DNA of 64,000 nt from Variovorax sp. (GTDB lineage: Bacteria > Pseudomonadota > Gammaproteobacteria > Burkholderiales > Burkholderiaceae_C). The notes under the pieces were generated by a model. It worked only from the letters and a program-made list of their open reading frames with translations, did not search any database and had not been told where the DNA came from. This document shows, one piece after another, positions 1-8,183 of this stretch. A program made the position numbers and the translations under genes. The stretch lies in the NCBI GenBank assembly GCA_017744285.1, contig JAGIBP010000011.1:53844-117843 (forward strand). Direction: 5' to 3'. Positions within the stretch are counted from its first letter, which is position 1; every line of letters begins with the position of its first letter.

Positions 1-369
1 GTGGCCTGCGAGGCTGGAGATGATCACCAGCGCGTAGATCGCGATGATCATGCCCATGGCCGGCACGCCGATGCTGGGCAGCCCGCCCAGCAGCACGCCG
101 AAGGCGAGGTTGGCGCCGATGATGTAGACGACCTGCTTCCAGGCCCACTTGCCGATCTTCTCGCCGTCCACGGTCTCGACCGTGAGGCCGGTGAACATGA
201 TGGCGAGGCCGATGATGGCCATCAGGATGCCCAGCATCAGCGGAAAGTAGCCCGGACCCATGCGGGCGCCGGTGCCGACGTTGTACGTCGTCGCGCCCCA
301 GGCAAAGGCGACTCCCACGACGGCGAACATCACCCCCGAGAAGAAGTCTTTCTGACTCTTGATTTTCAC
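1..369 (-). CDS. tctB: TctB-family small membrane subunit of a tripartite tricarboxylate transporter (partial)
   Basis: Reading leftwards from a GTG start (VKIKSQKDFFSG...), 123 codons are present and the 3' end lies outside the window. The protein has the TctB/DUF1468 pattern: a first membrane helix after KDFFSG, then the motif YNVGTGARMGPGYFP, a second helix and at least two more hydrophobic stretches. TctB is the small integral subunit that pairs with the large TctA permease and a Bug-type periplasmic receptor to import carboxylates. A GGAGA stretch lies just ahead of the GTG. The TctA gene would be expected beyond the left edge. Substrate cannot be read from this subunit. Confidence 0.8.
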   Translation of the reverse strand, partial: MKIKSQKDFFSGVMFAVVGVAFAWGATTYNVGTGARMGPGYFPLMLGILMAIIGLAIMFTGLTVETVDGEKIGKWAWKQVVYIIGANLAFGVLLGGLPSIGVPAMGMIIAIYALVIISSLAGH

Positions 370-524
370 GAACAGTCTCCACGAAAAAATTCGACCGCGC
401 ATTGTGGAGTCAGCCCAAAGTCAGCTCGATGTGGATTCCACCTACGGAGATTTGAGGGTTATCCCTGCCCCGGATTTCCTAGAATGCCACCCCTTTCCCC
501 CCCGCAGCGCGCCGCAGCCCCCTT
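370..524. promoter_or_regulatory. divergent intergenic region between tctB and the ParB-like gene
   Basis: This 155-bp spacer must hold the promoters of both flanking genes. A TAGAAT hexamer at 480-485 is a plausible -10 box for the rightward gene, but no good -35 box lies at the right distance. No Shine-Dalgarno sequence precedes the ATG at 525. Confidence 0.3.
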
Positions 525-1361
525 ATGGACATCGCCGTCAACGAAGAACTCCAGGCCTACATCGATCCGTTGACCGCCGAGGAAGAGCAGTCTCTCGAAC
601 GCAGCATCCTGGAGGAAGGCTGCCGCGATGCGCTGGTGCTGTGGGGCAACGTGCTGGTGGACGGCCACAACCGCTATCGCATCTGCAGCAAGCACGGCCT
701 CCCGTTCCAGACGGTGCAGAACACGTGCTTCCAGTCGATGGAGGACGTGCATCTCTGGATGATCGAGCAGCACCTCGGGCGCCGCAGTCTCTCCGACTTC
801 CAGCGCGGCGTGCTGGCGCTGCGCAAGCGCGAGATCGTGTCGGCCCGGCGCGCGCGTCCTGCCCCCGCCACGGCGCCCTTCGATGATGGGCCCGCCGCCT
901 CCAGCGATTCGCCGGCCGTCGCCGAGGCCGGGGCGCCGCCGCCCGTGCCTTTCGAGAGCCGCGAGGCGCTCGCCCGCGCCGCGCGCCTGAGCAGCAACCA
1001 GGTCGTGATGATCGAGAAGATCCAGAAGCAGGCCGCGCCGGAGGTGGTGGCCGCCGTGAAGTCGGGCACGATCTCGATCAACGCGGCCGCGGCGGTCGCG
1101 AGCCTGCCTGCCGAGGAGCAGGTCGCCGCCGCCAGCGGCGGCAAGGACGAACTGAAGCAGGCGGCCAAGCGGGTGCGCGAATCGAAGCGCAAACCCCGGG
1201 AAGAAGCGGCCGAAGTGCCGTCGTCGGCGGGCACCACAGGCCCGGACGAACTGGAGACGCTCAGGCAGCGAGTGGCCGAACTGACGGCCGAGAACGAGGC
1301 GCTGCGCCGGCAGCTCGCCGTGTTGAACGAGCTCGTCGGCGCGCAGTCGGCGGGGGCTTAG
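525..1361 (+). CDS. ParB-like nuclease-domain protein (stand-alone)
   Basis: The 278-residue product begins with a ParB N-terminal-like domain: residues 1-60 hold the pattern IDPLTAEEEQSLERSI and the ParB-type segment VLWGNVLVDGHNRYRIC, which resembles the nucleotide-binding G-x-x-R region. A helical region follows (LSSNQVVMIEKI..., about residues 150-200). The last 35 residues form a leucine-zipper-like coiled coil (LETLRQRVAELTAENEALRRQL). Relatives in Comamonadaceae are often named plasmid replication/partition-related proteins. There is no parA neighbour, so a role in chromosome segregation is unlikely; a DNA-binding or CTP-hydrolysing regulator is possible. Family call fairly sure, function unknown. 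Confidence 0.65.
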   Translation: MDIAVNEELQAYIDPLTAEEEQSLERSILEEGCRDALVLWGNVLVDGHNRYRICSKHGLPFQTVQNTCFQSMEDVHLWMIEQHLGRRSLSDFQRGVLALRKREIVSARRARPAPATAPFDDGPAASSDSPAVAEAGAPPPVPFESREALARAARLSSNQVVMIEKIQKQAAPEVVAAVKSGTISINAAAAVASLPAEEQVAAASGGKDELKQAAKRVRESKRKPREEAAEVPSSAGTTGPDELETLRQRVAELTAENEALRRQLAVLNELVGAQSAGA

Positions 1362-1370
1362 CGATCTCGG

Positions 1371-1529
1371 TCAGCGAAGCGCCCCATGCAGGGTGTCGGC
1401 CGACTTCTTGAGCTGGCGCGCGACGTGTCGGCGGAATCGGGACTCCTCCCGGTGGTTCAGCAGGTCGATCAGCCAGCCACCGGCCACGAGCAGTGCCAGC
1501 ACGCCCATCGTGAGAACCTCAGAGTCCAT
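1371..1529 (-). CDS. small membrane protein, 52 aa
   Basis: A short frame starting MDSEVLTMGV contains one strong hydrophobic helix at residues 5-24 (LTMGVLALLVAGGWLIDLL) followed by a basic tail (RFRRHVARQLKK), giving a single-pass inner-membrane topology with the tail probably cytoplasmic. A GGAG sequence sits about 8 nt before the ATG. It is convergent with the ParB-like gene, 9 bp from its stop. Not recognised as a family; the good ribosome binding site and clean topology argue that it is real. Confidence 0.55.
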   Translation of the reverse strand: MDSEVLTMGVLALLVAGGWLIDLLNHREESRFRRHVARQLKKSADTLHGALR

Positions 1530-1668
1530 GTCGCTCTCCAGCCGCCTTCAGAAGGCTCCACTGTGCGACACACGGGGGCCTTCGGGAATCATCCAAAAAG
1601 CGTATGTGGCGATCGCGGGAACCGTGAACTTCTTCCTTTTTCACGCCTGTTGAGCCGGCCGGGGCAGG

Positions 1669-3456
1669 CTATTCGAGCGGTGGCGTCGCGCTGAGCACTT
1701 CTTCGATCGTGGTCAGTCCCTCGGCCACCCGCAGGGTGCCGGCCAGCCGAAGGGGCCGCATGCCATCGGCCACGGCCTGCCGCCGCAGCGAAACCATGCT
1801 CGGCTCCTTGGTCACCTCGCCCTTGAAGGCCTCCGTGACGGTGAGCAGCTCGTACAGGCCCATCCGGCCCATGTAGCCGGTCATGCGGCAGTCCACGCAG
1901 CCCACCGGCCGGTAGGCGCGCACCGAGCCGCTGATCTGCCACGGCGAGACGAATTCAGCGAGCTTCTCGCGCGTGACCGACTCGTCGGGCGCCTTGCAGT
2001 GCGGACACAGCGTGCGCACGAGCCGCTGCGCCAGCACGCCGAGCATCACCGCGTTGATGAGATAGGACGGCACGCCCAGTTCCATGAGGCGCGTGATCGC
2101 GCTCGGCGCGTCGTTGGTGTGCAGCGTGCTGAAGACCAGGTGCCCCGTCAGCGCCGCCTGCACCGCCATCTCGGCGGTGGCGAGGTCGCGGATTTCGCCG
2201 ACCATGATGATGTCCGGGTCCTGCCGCATCAGCGCGCGCAACCCCTCGGTGAAGCCGAAGTCGAGCTGCGGCTGCACCTGCGTCTGGTTGAACGAGGGCT
2301 CGATCATTTCGATCGGGTCCTCGACCGTGCTCACGTTGACCTCCTCGGTGGCCACGCGCTTGAGCGTGGAATAGAGCGTGGTGGTCTTGCCCGAGCCGGT
2401 CGGGCCGGTCACGAGGATGATGCCGTGCGGGCGCGTCACGAGTTGCTCCCAGCGCTTGGCGTCGTGCTGCGCGAATCCCAGCGCGTCGAGGTCCTTGACC
2501 GCCGTGTCCGGATCGAAGATCCGCATCACCATCTTCTCGCCGAAGGCGGTGGGCAGCGTGGACAGCCGCATCTCGATCTCGTCGCCGCGCATGTTGCGCG
2601 TCTTGATGCGGCCGTCCAGCGGCCGGCGCTTCTCGACCACGTCCATGCGGCCCAGCAGCTTGATGCGCGAGATCATCGCGCTCATCACGCCCATCGGCAT
2701 CTGGTAGGCCGGGTGCAGCACGCCGTCGATGCGGAAGCGGATCACGCCCTGTTCGCGGCGCGGCTCCAGGTGAATGTCGCTCGCGCGCTGGTCGAAGGCG
2801 TATTGCCACAGCCAGTCGACCACCTGCACCACGCTCTGGTCGTTGGCGTCGAGCTGCTTGTTGGACTTGCCGAGCTCGACCAGCTGCTCGAAGCTCGCGG
2901 TGTTCGCGCCGGAACCGGCCTTCTGCGCGGCGCGCACCGACTTGGCGAGCGCGAAGAACTCCGCCGTGTAGCGCTGGATGTCGGCCGGGTTCGCGACCAC
3001 GCGGCGCACCGACCGGCGCGCCTGCCGTTCCACTTCCGCGATCCAGTCGGTGAGGAAAGGCTCCGAGGTCGCGACCACGACTTCGCTCGGCGTGACCTGC
3101 ACCGGCAGCACCCTGTGCCGTTCGGCATAGGCCGCGCTCATCGTGTCGGCCACCTTGCCCACATCGACCTTGAGCGGATCGATGCGCAGGTACGCCAGGC
3201 CCGCCCGCCCGGCCAGCCACTGGGTGAGCATCTCCAGGTCGATCGGCTTGCCGTCGCTCTCGCGCGTCATCGCGACGCTCGCCAGCCGCACCAGCGGCGG
3301 CTGACGGCTTTCGGCCTGGCTGCAGCGGGCCAGCGTTCGCTTCGCCTCGGGCGGGGAGATCACGCCGTCGTGGGCGAGCCATTCGATGAGGTGCCGCAGA
3401 TCGAGCGGCCCCTCGTGCCGGGGCGGCGGGGAGGAAGGCAGGGTCACAGCGTTCAT
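1669..3456 (-). CDS. GspE/PulE-type secretion or pilus assembly ATPase
   Basis: A 595-residue AAA+-like secretion ATPase. The N-terminal half has an MshEN/GspE-N-like part (LAYLRIDPLKVDV..., about residues 75-170). The catalytic core shows SDIHLEP at 226-232, a Walker A GPTGSGKT at 351-358, the Asp box TVEDPIE, a Walker B-type IIMVGEIRD at 417-424 and the His box LHTND. Two CxxC pairs (C484/C487 and C520/C523) form the zinc-binding tetracysteine motif. The ATG at 3456 is chosen because upstream residues would run into the neighbouring gene. Family members power type II secretion or type IV pili, but no other gsp or pil gene is nearby, so it is an orphan here; such orphans recur in related genomes. 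Confidence 0.88.
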   Translation of the reverse strand: MNAVTLPSSPPPRHEGPLDLRHLIEWLAHDGVISPPEAKRTLARCSQAESRQPPLVRLASVAMTRESDGKPIDLEMLTQWLAGRAGLAYLRIDPLKVDVGKVADTMSAAYAERHRVLPVQVTPSEVVVATSEPFLTDWIAEVERQARRSVRRVVANPADIQRYTAEFFALAKSVRAAQKAGSGANTASFEQLVELGKSNKQLDANDQSVVQVVDWLWQYAFDQRASDIHLEPRREQGVIRFRIDGVLHPAYQMPMGVMSAMISRIKLLGRMDVVEKRRPLDGRIKTRNMRGDEIEMRLSTLPTAFGEKMVMRIFDPDTAVKDLDALGFAQHDAKRWEQLVTRPHGIILVTGPTGSGKTTTLYSTLKRVATEEVNVSTVEDPIEMIEPSFNQTQVQPQLDFGFTEGLRALMRQDPDIIMVGEIRDLATAEMAVQAALTGHLVFSTLHTNDAPSAITRLMELGVPSYLINAVMLGVLAQRLVRTLCPHCKAPDESVTREKLAEFVSPWQISGSVRAYRPVGCVDCRMTGYMGRMGLYELLTVTEAFKGEVTKEPSMVSLRRQAVADGMRPLRLAGTLRVAEGLTTIEEVLSATPPLE

Positions 3457-3475
3457 GGAAAGGCGCCGGCCGCGC

Positions 3476-4219
3476 TCAAGCCACGGGCTTGAACACGCGC
3501 AGCCACTTGGGGGCAGGCAGACCCCAGCGAGTCTGGATGGTTTGCGCGCGCTCGGCAAGCGCGGGCCGCTTGGGCCGGCTCGGCTCGCGCTGCGCGAGCA
3601 CCACCGTGTTGCCTTCGCGCGTCGGCTTGAAGGCCCAGACGGCGTCCTCGCCGAAGGCCGCCACGATCTTCGCGAGGCTGCGCTCGTAGCTCGACGAGCG
3701 GCCGAAGAGGTTGACCGTCATGCAGCCGTCCTCGGTCAACAGGCCGCGGCAGTCGGCATAGAAGTCCTCGCTGTCGAGCACCGGCGCCGCGGCCTCGTGG
3801 TCATACAGATCGACCTGCAATGCATCGACCGTCCCGAGCCACTGCGCCTTGCGGATCTCGGCGGCCGCATCGGCGATCACGACCTGCAGCTTCGCGTCGT
3901 CCGCCGGCAGCTTGAACCAGCCCCGGCAGGCCGCGACGACCTGCGGATTGAGCTCGATCGCGGTGGTGCGCATGCGAAGCTGCTTGCGGCAGAACTTGGT
4001 GAGGCTCGCCGCGCCCAGGCCCAGCTGCATCGCATGGCGCCTGGCGACGCTCGCCGGATCGGCGAACAGCAGCCACGCCATCATGCGCTGCACGTATTCG
4101 AGCTCGATTTCGAAGGGCGCATCGAGCTTCATCGAGCCCTGCACCCATTCCGTGCCCAGGTGCAGGTAGCGCACATCGCCCCAATCGGAGAAGTTGACTT
4201 CGGGGAGGGAGACCTTCAT
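3476..4219 (-). CDS. spermidine-synthase-like protein (SAM-binding fold)
   Basis: The 247-residue protein belongs to the spermidine synthase/methyltransferase Rossmann superfamily. Visible marks are the glycine-rich loop LGLGAASLTKFC (about 66-77), the acidic nucleoside-binding position in TTAIELNPQVV, and LQVDLYDHEAAAP where polyamine synthases carry the catalytic aspartate. It is shorter than classical SpeE, as in the stand-alone proteins of Burkholderiales. Its first bases overlap the stop of the upstream DNA glycosylase by 4 bp (ATGA), so the two genes are co-transcribed, and gspE follows 19 bp later. Whether it makes spermidine is not certain. Confidence 0.7.
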   Translation of the reverse strand: MKVSLPEVNFSDWGDVRYLHLGTEWVQGSMKLDAPFEIELEYVQRMMAWLLFADPASVARRHAMQLGLGAASLTKFCRKQLRMRTTAIELNPQVVAACRGWFKLPADDAKLQVVIADAAAEIRKAQWLGTVDALQVDLYDHEAAAPVLDSEDFYADCRGLLTEDGCMTVNLFGRSSSYERSLAKIVAAFGEDAVWAFKPTREGNTVVLAQREPSRPKRPALAERAQTIQTRWGLPAPKWLRVFKPVA

Positions 4220-4749
4220 GGGAGGACCAGATACCTTTCAAACACCTCGCGCCAGGCCTGGACCTTGCGCTCGAAACGCCACGATGCGTTGGCGGGGCTC
4301 GACGACGGCAGGCGATGCACCGGCACGCCGAGCGTGCGCGTGTGCCTGGCATGCTTGAAGCTCTCGCCGCCGTTGTGCGCGATCGCCGCGAGCCCGGGCA
4401 GATGGAGGCCGGCGATGTCGTTCGCGACGGCATCGCGGATGGCCGAATCGAGGCTGCCCGCGCGCCGGCAGCTCGCGTACACGTCCCACACGCCAAGCCC
4501 CCGGTCGAGCAGCCACTCGCTACGCTTTTGATAGCTGTCATTGCCCACGGGGAGCGGGTTTGCGGGCCACAGGGCCTGCAAGATTTTCCAGAAATGATTC
4601 TGCGGGTGCGCATAATACCGCTGCTCCGCGATCGACCGTGCGCCTGGAAAGCTGCCGAGGATCAACAAGGCGGTGTTCTCCGACACGATCGGTGCGAGGC
4701 CCGTGAGCACAGCGTCCGCCCGGGCGGGCTGCGAAGCTGGCTTATCCAT
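4216..4749 (-). CDS. DNA glycosylase of the uracil/hypoxanthine-DNA glycosylase superfamily
   Basis: At 177 residues it matches the DNA-deoxyinosine glycosylase group of the UDG superfamily. The first motif is LILGSFPGARSIAEQRYYAHPQNHFW (quoted here in part: GSFPG, YYAHP, NHFW), in which Asn of NHFW and the GSFPG turn are the family signature; the second motif is the HRLPSSSPAN segment near the C-terminus. The enzyme would remove deaminated bases (hypoxanthine or uracil) from DNA, starting base excision repair. It is the first gene of a three-gene leftward run with the spermidine-synthase-like protein and the ATPase, and is divergent from mscS with only 44 bp between them. Confidence 0.8.
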   Translation of the reverse strand: MDKPASQPARADAVLTGLAPIVSENTALLILGSFPGARSIAEQRYYAHPQNHFWKILQALWPANPLPVGNDSYQKRSEWLLDRGLGVWDVYASCRRAGSLDSAIRDAVANDIAGLHLPGLAAIAHNGGESFKHARHTRTLGVPVHRLPSSSPANASWRFERKVQAWREVFERYLVLP

Positions 4750-4793
4750 AACGCTTGCCGGTGTGAATCGCTGGCACCTGTGAGGAGAAGGAC

Positions 4794-5630
4794 TTGAATA
4801 CGGAAGCGATCTGGACGTTCATCACCACGCAAGGCGTGGATTTTGGCCTGAAAGTCATTGGCGCCCTGATCGCCTGGGCGATCGGCCGATGGCTGATCAG
4901 CCTGGCCCAGAAGCTCGTCGGCGCGGCGCTGCAGCGCGGCAAGGGCATCGACCCGACGCTGAGCAACTACCTGGTCTCGATCCTCGGCGTGATCCTCAAC
5001 ATCGTCCTGATCCTCGCGATTCTCGACATGTTCGGCGTGCGCACCACCTCCTTCGCGGTCCTGCTCGCCGGCGCCGGCCTCGCGATCGGCACGGCCTGGG
5101 GCGGGCTGCTCACGCACTTCGCGGCCGGCGTGTTCCTGCAGGTGCTGCGGCCCTACCGCGTGGGCGACTTCGTCACGGTCGGCGGCGGCGTCACCGGCAC
5201 CGTCAAGGAGCTGGGCCTGTTCGGCACCACGCTGATCTCGCCCGACAACACCGTCGTGACCGTGGGCAACAACAAGGTGCTGTCGGAGACGATCCAGAAC
5301 TTCAGCCTGCTGCAATGGCGGCGCGTGGACGTCACCGCAAAGATCGCGAACGGGGTCGACGTGGGCGACGCGATCCAGAGGCTCAAGGCTGCCGTGGCGG
5401 AGATTCCCAACGTCTCGAAGGAGCAGGCGGCGGACGTGGAGATCCTCCAGTTCACGCCCGAAGGCCCGCTGCTCGCGGTGCGGCCCTACACGCACACCGA
5501 CCACTACTGGCAGGTGTACTTCGACACGCACCGCGCGATCGTCAACACCTTCGGCGCAGCCGGCTACCCGGTGCCGGAAACGCCGCTGGTGCAGCGGCAC
5601 CTCACACCGCCGCCCGTCAAGCCGGCCTGA
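4794..5630 (+). CDS. MscS-family small-conductance mechanosensitive channel
   Basis: The 278-residue protein has three N-terminal membrane helices (about 15-35, 55-80, 90-115), the pore-lining TM3 with GAGLAIGTAWGGLLTHFAAGVFL, followed by the MscS beta domain starting RPYRVGDFV and the alpha/beta carboxyl domain. It would open under osmotic down-shock to release solutes. A TTG start at 4794 is used because GAGGAGAAGG lies directly upstream and no ATG or GTG fits. The gene ends at a hairpin terminator shared with the next, convergent gene. Confidence 0.9.
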   Translation: MNTEAIWTFITTQGVDFGLKVIGALIAWAIGRWLISLAQKLVGAALQRGKGIDPTLSNYLVSILGVILNIVLILAILDMFGVRTTSFAVLLAGAGLAIGTAWGGLLTHFAAGVFLQVLRPYRVGDFVTVGGGVTGTVKELGLFGTTLISPDNTVVTVGNNKVLSETIQNFSLLQWRRVDVTAKIANGVDVGDAIQRLKAAVAEIPNVSKEQAADVEILQFTPEGPLLAVRPYTHTDHYWQVYFDTHRAIVNTFGAAGYPVPETPLVQRHLTPPPVKPA

Positions 5631-5645
5631 GGTCCCGAAACGAAA

Positions 5646-5670
5646 AAACCCGCCGGCGGCGGGTTTCTTC
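5646..5670. terminator. bidirectional intrinsic terminator
   Basis: A 9-bp perfect stem, AAACCCGCC / GGCGGGTTT with a 3-nt GGC loop (5646-5666), is flanked by A-rich sequence on the left and TTTCTTC on the right. It lies between the convergent mscS gene and the repeat-protein gene and can stop transcription from both sides. Confidence 0.85.
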
Positions 5671-5689
5671 ATGGCGCGGCGTGTGGGGC

Positions 5690-6067
5690 TCAGGGCTTCT
5701 TGGCGTCGTGCTGGGCCGTGCCCGGGATCTGCTCGCCAATCTTGTCGCCGGCCTTGCGCGTGGCATCGGCGGCGGCCCCGCCCGCGTTGCTGACGGCCTT
5801 GCCGGTCGCGTGGGCGCCGCGCTCGGTGGCATCCACCGCCTTCTTGGTGCCGTGCTTGGTCGCATCCCAGGCCTTCTTGCTGCCGCTCTTCGTGGCGTCC
5901 CAGGCCTTCTCGCTGCCGCTCTTGGTCGCATCCCACGCCTTCTCGCCGGCGTTCTCGACCTTGTCTGTCGTCGTGGGCGCGGCGTTCTGCGCCGCTGCCG
6001 GCAGCGCGGCCGCCGCGAACGCGAGTGCCAAGGCGGCGGGAAGGACGCGAATGGAAGTCTTCAACAT
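5690..6067 (-). CDS. exported protein with four 11-residue LEA-like repeats
   Basis: A 125-residue protein with a Sec signal peptide (about 1-27, ending AAAQN). The mature part carries an 11-residue repeat in tandem at residues 42-52, 53-63, 64-74 and 75-85 (EKAWDATKSGS type; the first two are identical), with a degenerate fifth unit at 86-96. The repeat is alanine/lysine-rich, hydrophilic and helix-forming, the kind of 11-mer periodicity seen in group 3 LEA and YtxH-like stress proteins. The ATG at 6067 has AAGGAG 8 nt upstream. It probably lies in the periplasm. A desiccation or envelope-stress role is inference only. Confidence 0.75.
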   Translation of the reverse strand: MLKTSIRVLPAALALAFAAAALPAAAQNAAPTTTDKVENAGEKAWDATKSGSEKAWDATKSGSKKAWDATKHGTKKAVDATERGAHATGKAVSNAGGAAADATRKAGDKIGEQIPGTAQHDAKKP

Positions 6068-6209
6068 GTTGGAAAGCTCCTTGTGAGTGTTGGGAGTGAC
6101 TGGCCTGCCACGGAGACATGCACAGATGTAACGCAACGATTGCGCGGGGCCCGAGGATGACATCGAAAGCCCCGCTCCCCGCCCGCGCCGCGCAAGTCGA
6201 GCGATCGGC

Positions 6210-7070
6210 CTACGCGCCGCGCAGCCCGGCCGCCGACACGCCGATCAGCGCAGACAGACGTGGCAGCGCCTCCATGGCATTGCGAGTGGTCGCTTCGGCC
6301 AGGGCCTCCACGGGCATGCCGCGCAATTGCGCCAGCACGGCGGCAATGCGCGGCAGCTCGCCGGGCTCGTTGCGCCCTTGCGGCTCGCCCGCGTCGCGCT
6401 GCGCCTGGGTGCGGTAGAGCCATTGCGGCTGGATGTCGGGCGAGTCGGTTTCCATCACGATCGACTCGAGCGGCAGCGAAGCCGCCAGCCGGCGAAGCTG
6501 CAGGGCCCGCTCGAAGGTGACCGCGCCGCCGAAGCCCAGCTTGAGCCCGAGCTCGATGCAGGCCCGCGCCTGCTGCTCGCTGCCGTTGAACGCATGGGCG
6601 ATGCCGTGCCAGCGCCCGCCCGGCGCCGCCTGCCGCAAGTGCTTGAGCACCTGGTCCACGGACCGCCGCACATGAATGATCACCGGCAGGTCATGCTTGC
6701 GCGCGAGCTGCAACTGGGTGTGAAAGAACCTGGCCTGGCGCTGTGCATCGAGCCCCTCGACGAAGAAGTCGAGCCCGATCTCGCCGACCGCCACGAGCCG
6801 GGGGTCGCCCTGCCGGCGGGCCAGCTCGGCGTCGAGCTCGCCCAGGTGCTCATCCAGGGCCTGGCCGGTGCACATCGGGTGGATGCCGAGCGCGTAGGCG
6901 TCGCCCTGCCGGTGCGCGAGTTCCCGCACCGCGCCGAAGTTGAACGCGGCCACCGCCGGGATCACGCACAGGGCCACGCCGAGGCCCGCCGCGCGGGCAC
7001 GGATCCGGGGCATTTCGGCGCCGAATTCGGGCGCGTCGAGGTGGCAATGGGTATCGACAAACACAGCCAT
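6210..7070 (-). CDS. TatD-family metal-dependent hydrolase/DNase
   Basis: A 286-residue TIM-barrel hydrolase with the TatD signatures: DTHCHLD near the N-terminus (metal-binding His-x-His), GEIGLDFF (Glu ligand), IIHVRRS, HAFNG and the final METDSPD with a metal-binding aspartate. Family enzymes are Mg-dependent 3'-5' exonucleases or D-aminoacyl-tRNA-related deacylases acting in DNA quality control. The ATG at 7070 places the HCHLD motif at residues 8-12, the usual position. It is divergent from the serine protease gene. Confidence 0.88.
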   Translation of the reverse strand: MAVFVDTHCHLDAPEFGAEMPRIRARAAGLGVALCVIPAVAAFNFGAVRELAHRQGDAYALGIHPMCTGQALDEHLGELDAELARRQGDPRLVAVGEIGLDFFVEGLDAQRQARFFHTQLQLARKHDLPVIIHVRRSVDQVLKHLRQAAPGGRWHGIAHAFNGSEQQARACIELGLKLGFGGAVTFERALQLRRLAASLPLESIVMETDSPDIQPQWLYRTQAQRDAGEPQGRNEPGELPRIAAVLAQLRGMPVEALAEATTRNAMEALPRLSALIGVSAAGLRGA

Positions 7071-7155
7071 CGCACGATGATGCCCGAAGGCATGCAGACC
7101 GGCGGAAAGCGTGCTACCGTGCCCCTTCAAGCGTTCTCTTTTGCCGGAGGTGCCC

Positions 7156-8160
7156 ATGCGCAGGCCTGCTTTCTACAGCCGCTCGCCCAGAGAGCCGCGC
7201 CATGCGGCAGAACCCGGCACAGGCGATGCGGTGGACGCGGCGTCGTCCGACACGACCGAGGCACCATCGCCGACAGCGCCTGCGGCGTCCGCGCGCTGGC
7301 AACCCGGCCGCCGAAGCTTCGCCCTGCTGCTCGCACTCGTCCTCGGCATGGGCGCGACCGGCGTTGCGATGTGGCCCCGGCAGGTCCAGCGCCAGCTCAC
7401 CCAGAAGGACATCGACGCGGCAGTCCTGCGCACGATGCAGACCGCCACCCTGCCCTCGCCCGCGGCCAAGGCGGCCGAGATCATCCGGCCCTCGGTGGTG
7501 CGCGTGGTCGGCTACGGCACCGAGAAGACCACGCCCGAGGCCAAGACCGAAAAGCGCGGGCGCAATCTCGCCAAGGGCAAGCCGGCGGAAGCACCCGCCG
7601 ACGAGGCGCCCGGCCAGTTGGTGGAGCGTGGCGTCGGCACCGGCGTGGTGATCGTGGACAAGGGAATCATCCTCACCAACCTGCACGTGGTCGCCGGCTC
7701 CGAGTCGATCAAGGTCACCTTCTACGACGGCCTCGAGGCGCCGGCGACGATCACCGGCGTGCAGCCCGAGAACGACCTCGCCGTGCTGCAGGCGCAGAAG
7801 CTGCCGGACGATCTCATCCCGGCCACGATGCGCTCCACCGCCGACCTCCAGCCGGGCGACCAGGTGGTGGCGGTCGGCTTCCCCTTCGGCATCGGCCCGT
7901 CGGTGTCGGCCGGGGTGGTGTCCGGGCTCGATCGCTCGTTCCGTTCGCCCGAAGGCAAGCAGGAGCTGGGCAACCTGATCCAGTTCGATGCCGCCGCCAA
8001 CCCCGGCAACTCGGGCGGGCCGCTCGTCAACATGAACGGCGAGGTGCTCGGCATCGTCACCGCCATCCTGAACCCCACCCAGCAGCGCACCTTCATCGGC
8101 ATCGGATTCGCCGTGCCGATCGAGAACGCCGCTTCCGCCGCCGGCTCGCCGCCTTTCTGA
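7156..8160 (+). CDS. membrane-anchored trypsin-like (S1C/HtrA-type) serine protease without PDZ domain
   Basis: 334 residues: a cytoplasmic Pro/Ala-rich N-terminus, one transmembrane helix at about 53-73 (SFALLLALVLGMGATGVAMW), then a chymotrypsin fold with the complete triad His177 (TNLHVV), Asp207 (ENDLAV) and Ser286 (NPGNSGGPL). A lysine-rich insertion lies at about 124-150. The chain stops 48 residues after the active serine, at VPIENAASAAG, so the PDZ domains of DegP/DegS are absent. The ATG at 7156 has GGAGG immediately upstream. It is followed 23 bp later by moxR and may form one transcript with the MoxR-DUF58-VWA genes. Target unknown. Confidence 0.85.
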   Translation: MRRPAFYSRSPREPRHAAEPGTGDAVDAASSDTTEAPSPTAPAASARWQPGRRSFALLLALVLGMGATGVAMWPRQVQRQLTQKDIDAAVLRTMQTATLPSPAAKAAEIIRPSVVRVVGYGTEKTTPEAKTEKRGRNLAKGKPAEAPADEAPGQLVERGVGTGVVIVDKGIILTNLHVVAGSESIKVTFYDGLEAPATITGVQPENDLAVLQAQKLPDDLIPATMRSTADLQPGDQVVAVGFPFGIGPSVSAGVVSGLDRSFRSPEGKQELGNLIQFDAAANPGNSGGPLVNMNGEVLGIVTAILNPTQQRTFIGIGFAVPIENAASAAGSPPF

Positions 8161-8183
8161 CCCTTCGACGAAAGAACCATCGC

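Noticed and set aside
1386-1694. A 102-codon plus-strand frame after the ParB-like gene
   Set aside because: The minus-strand 52-residue membrane protein in the same place has a better ribosome site and topology.
1999-3492. A 497-codon plus-strand frame over gspE
   Set aside because: Antisense shadow; no ribosome site or recognisable motif.
5813-5944. Tandem 33-bp repeats as a possible CRISPR or VNTR element
   Set aside because: The repeats are in frame, lack unique spacers and encode a protein repeat.
6327-8183. In-frame upstream extension of moxR giving a 956-residue protein
   Set aside because: The extension is antisense to tatD and out of frame with the protease gene; the MoxR protein starts cleanly at 8184.
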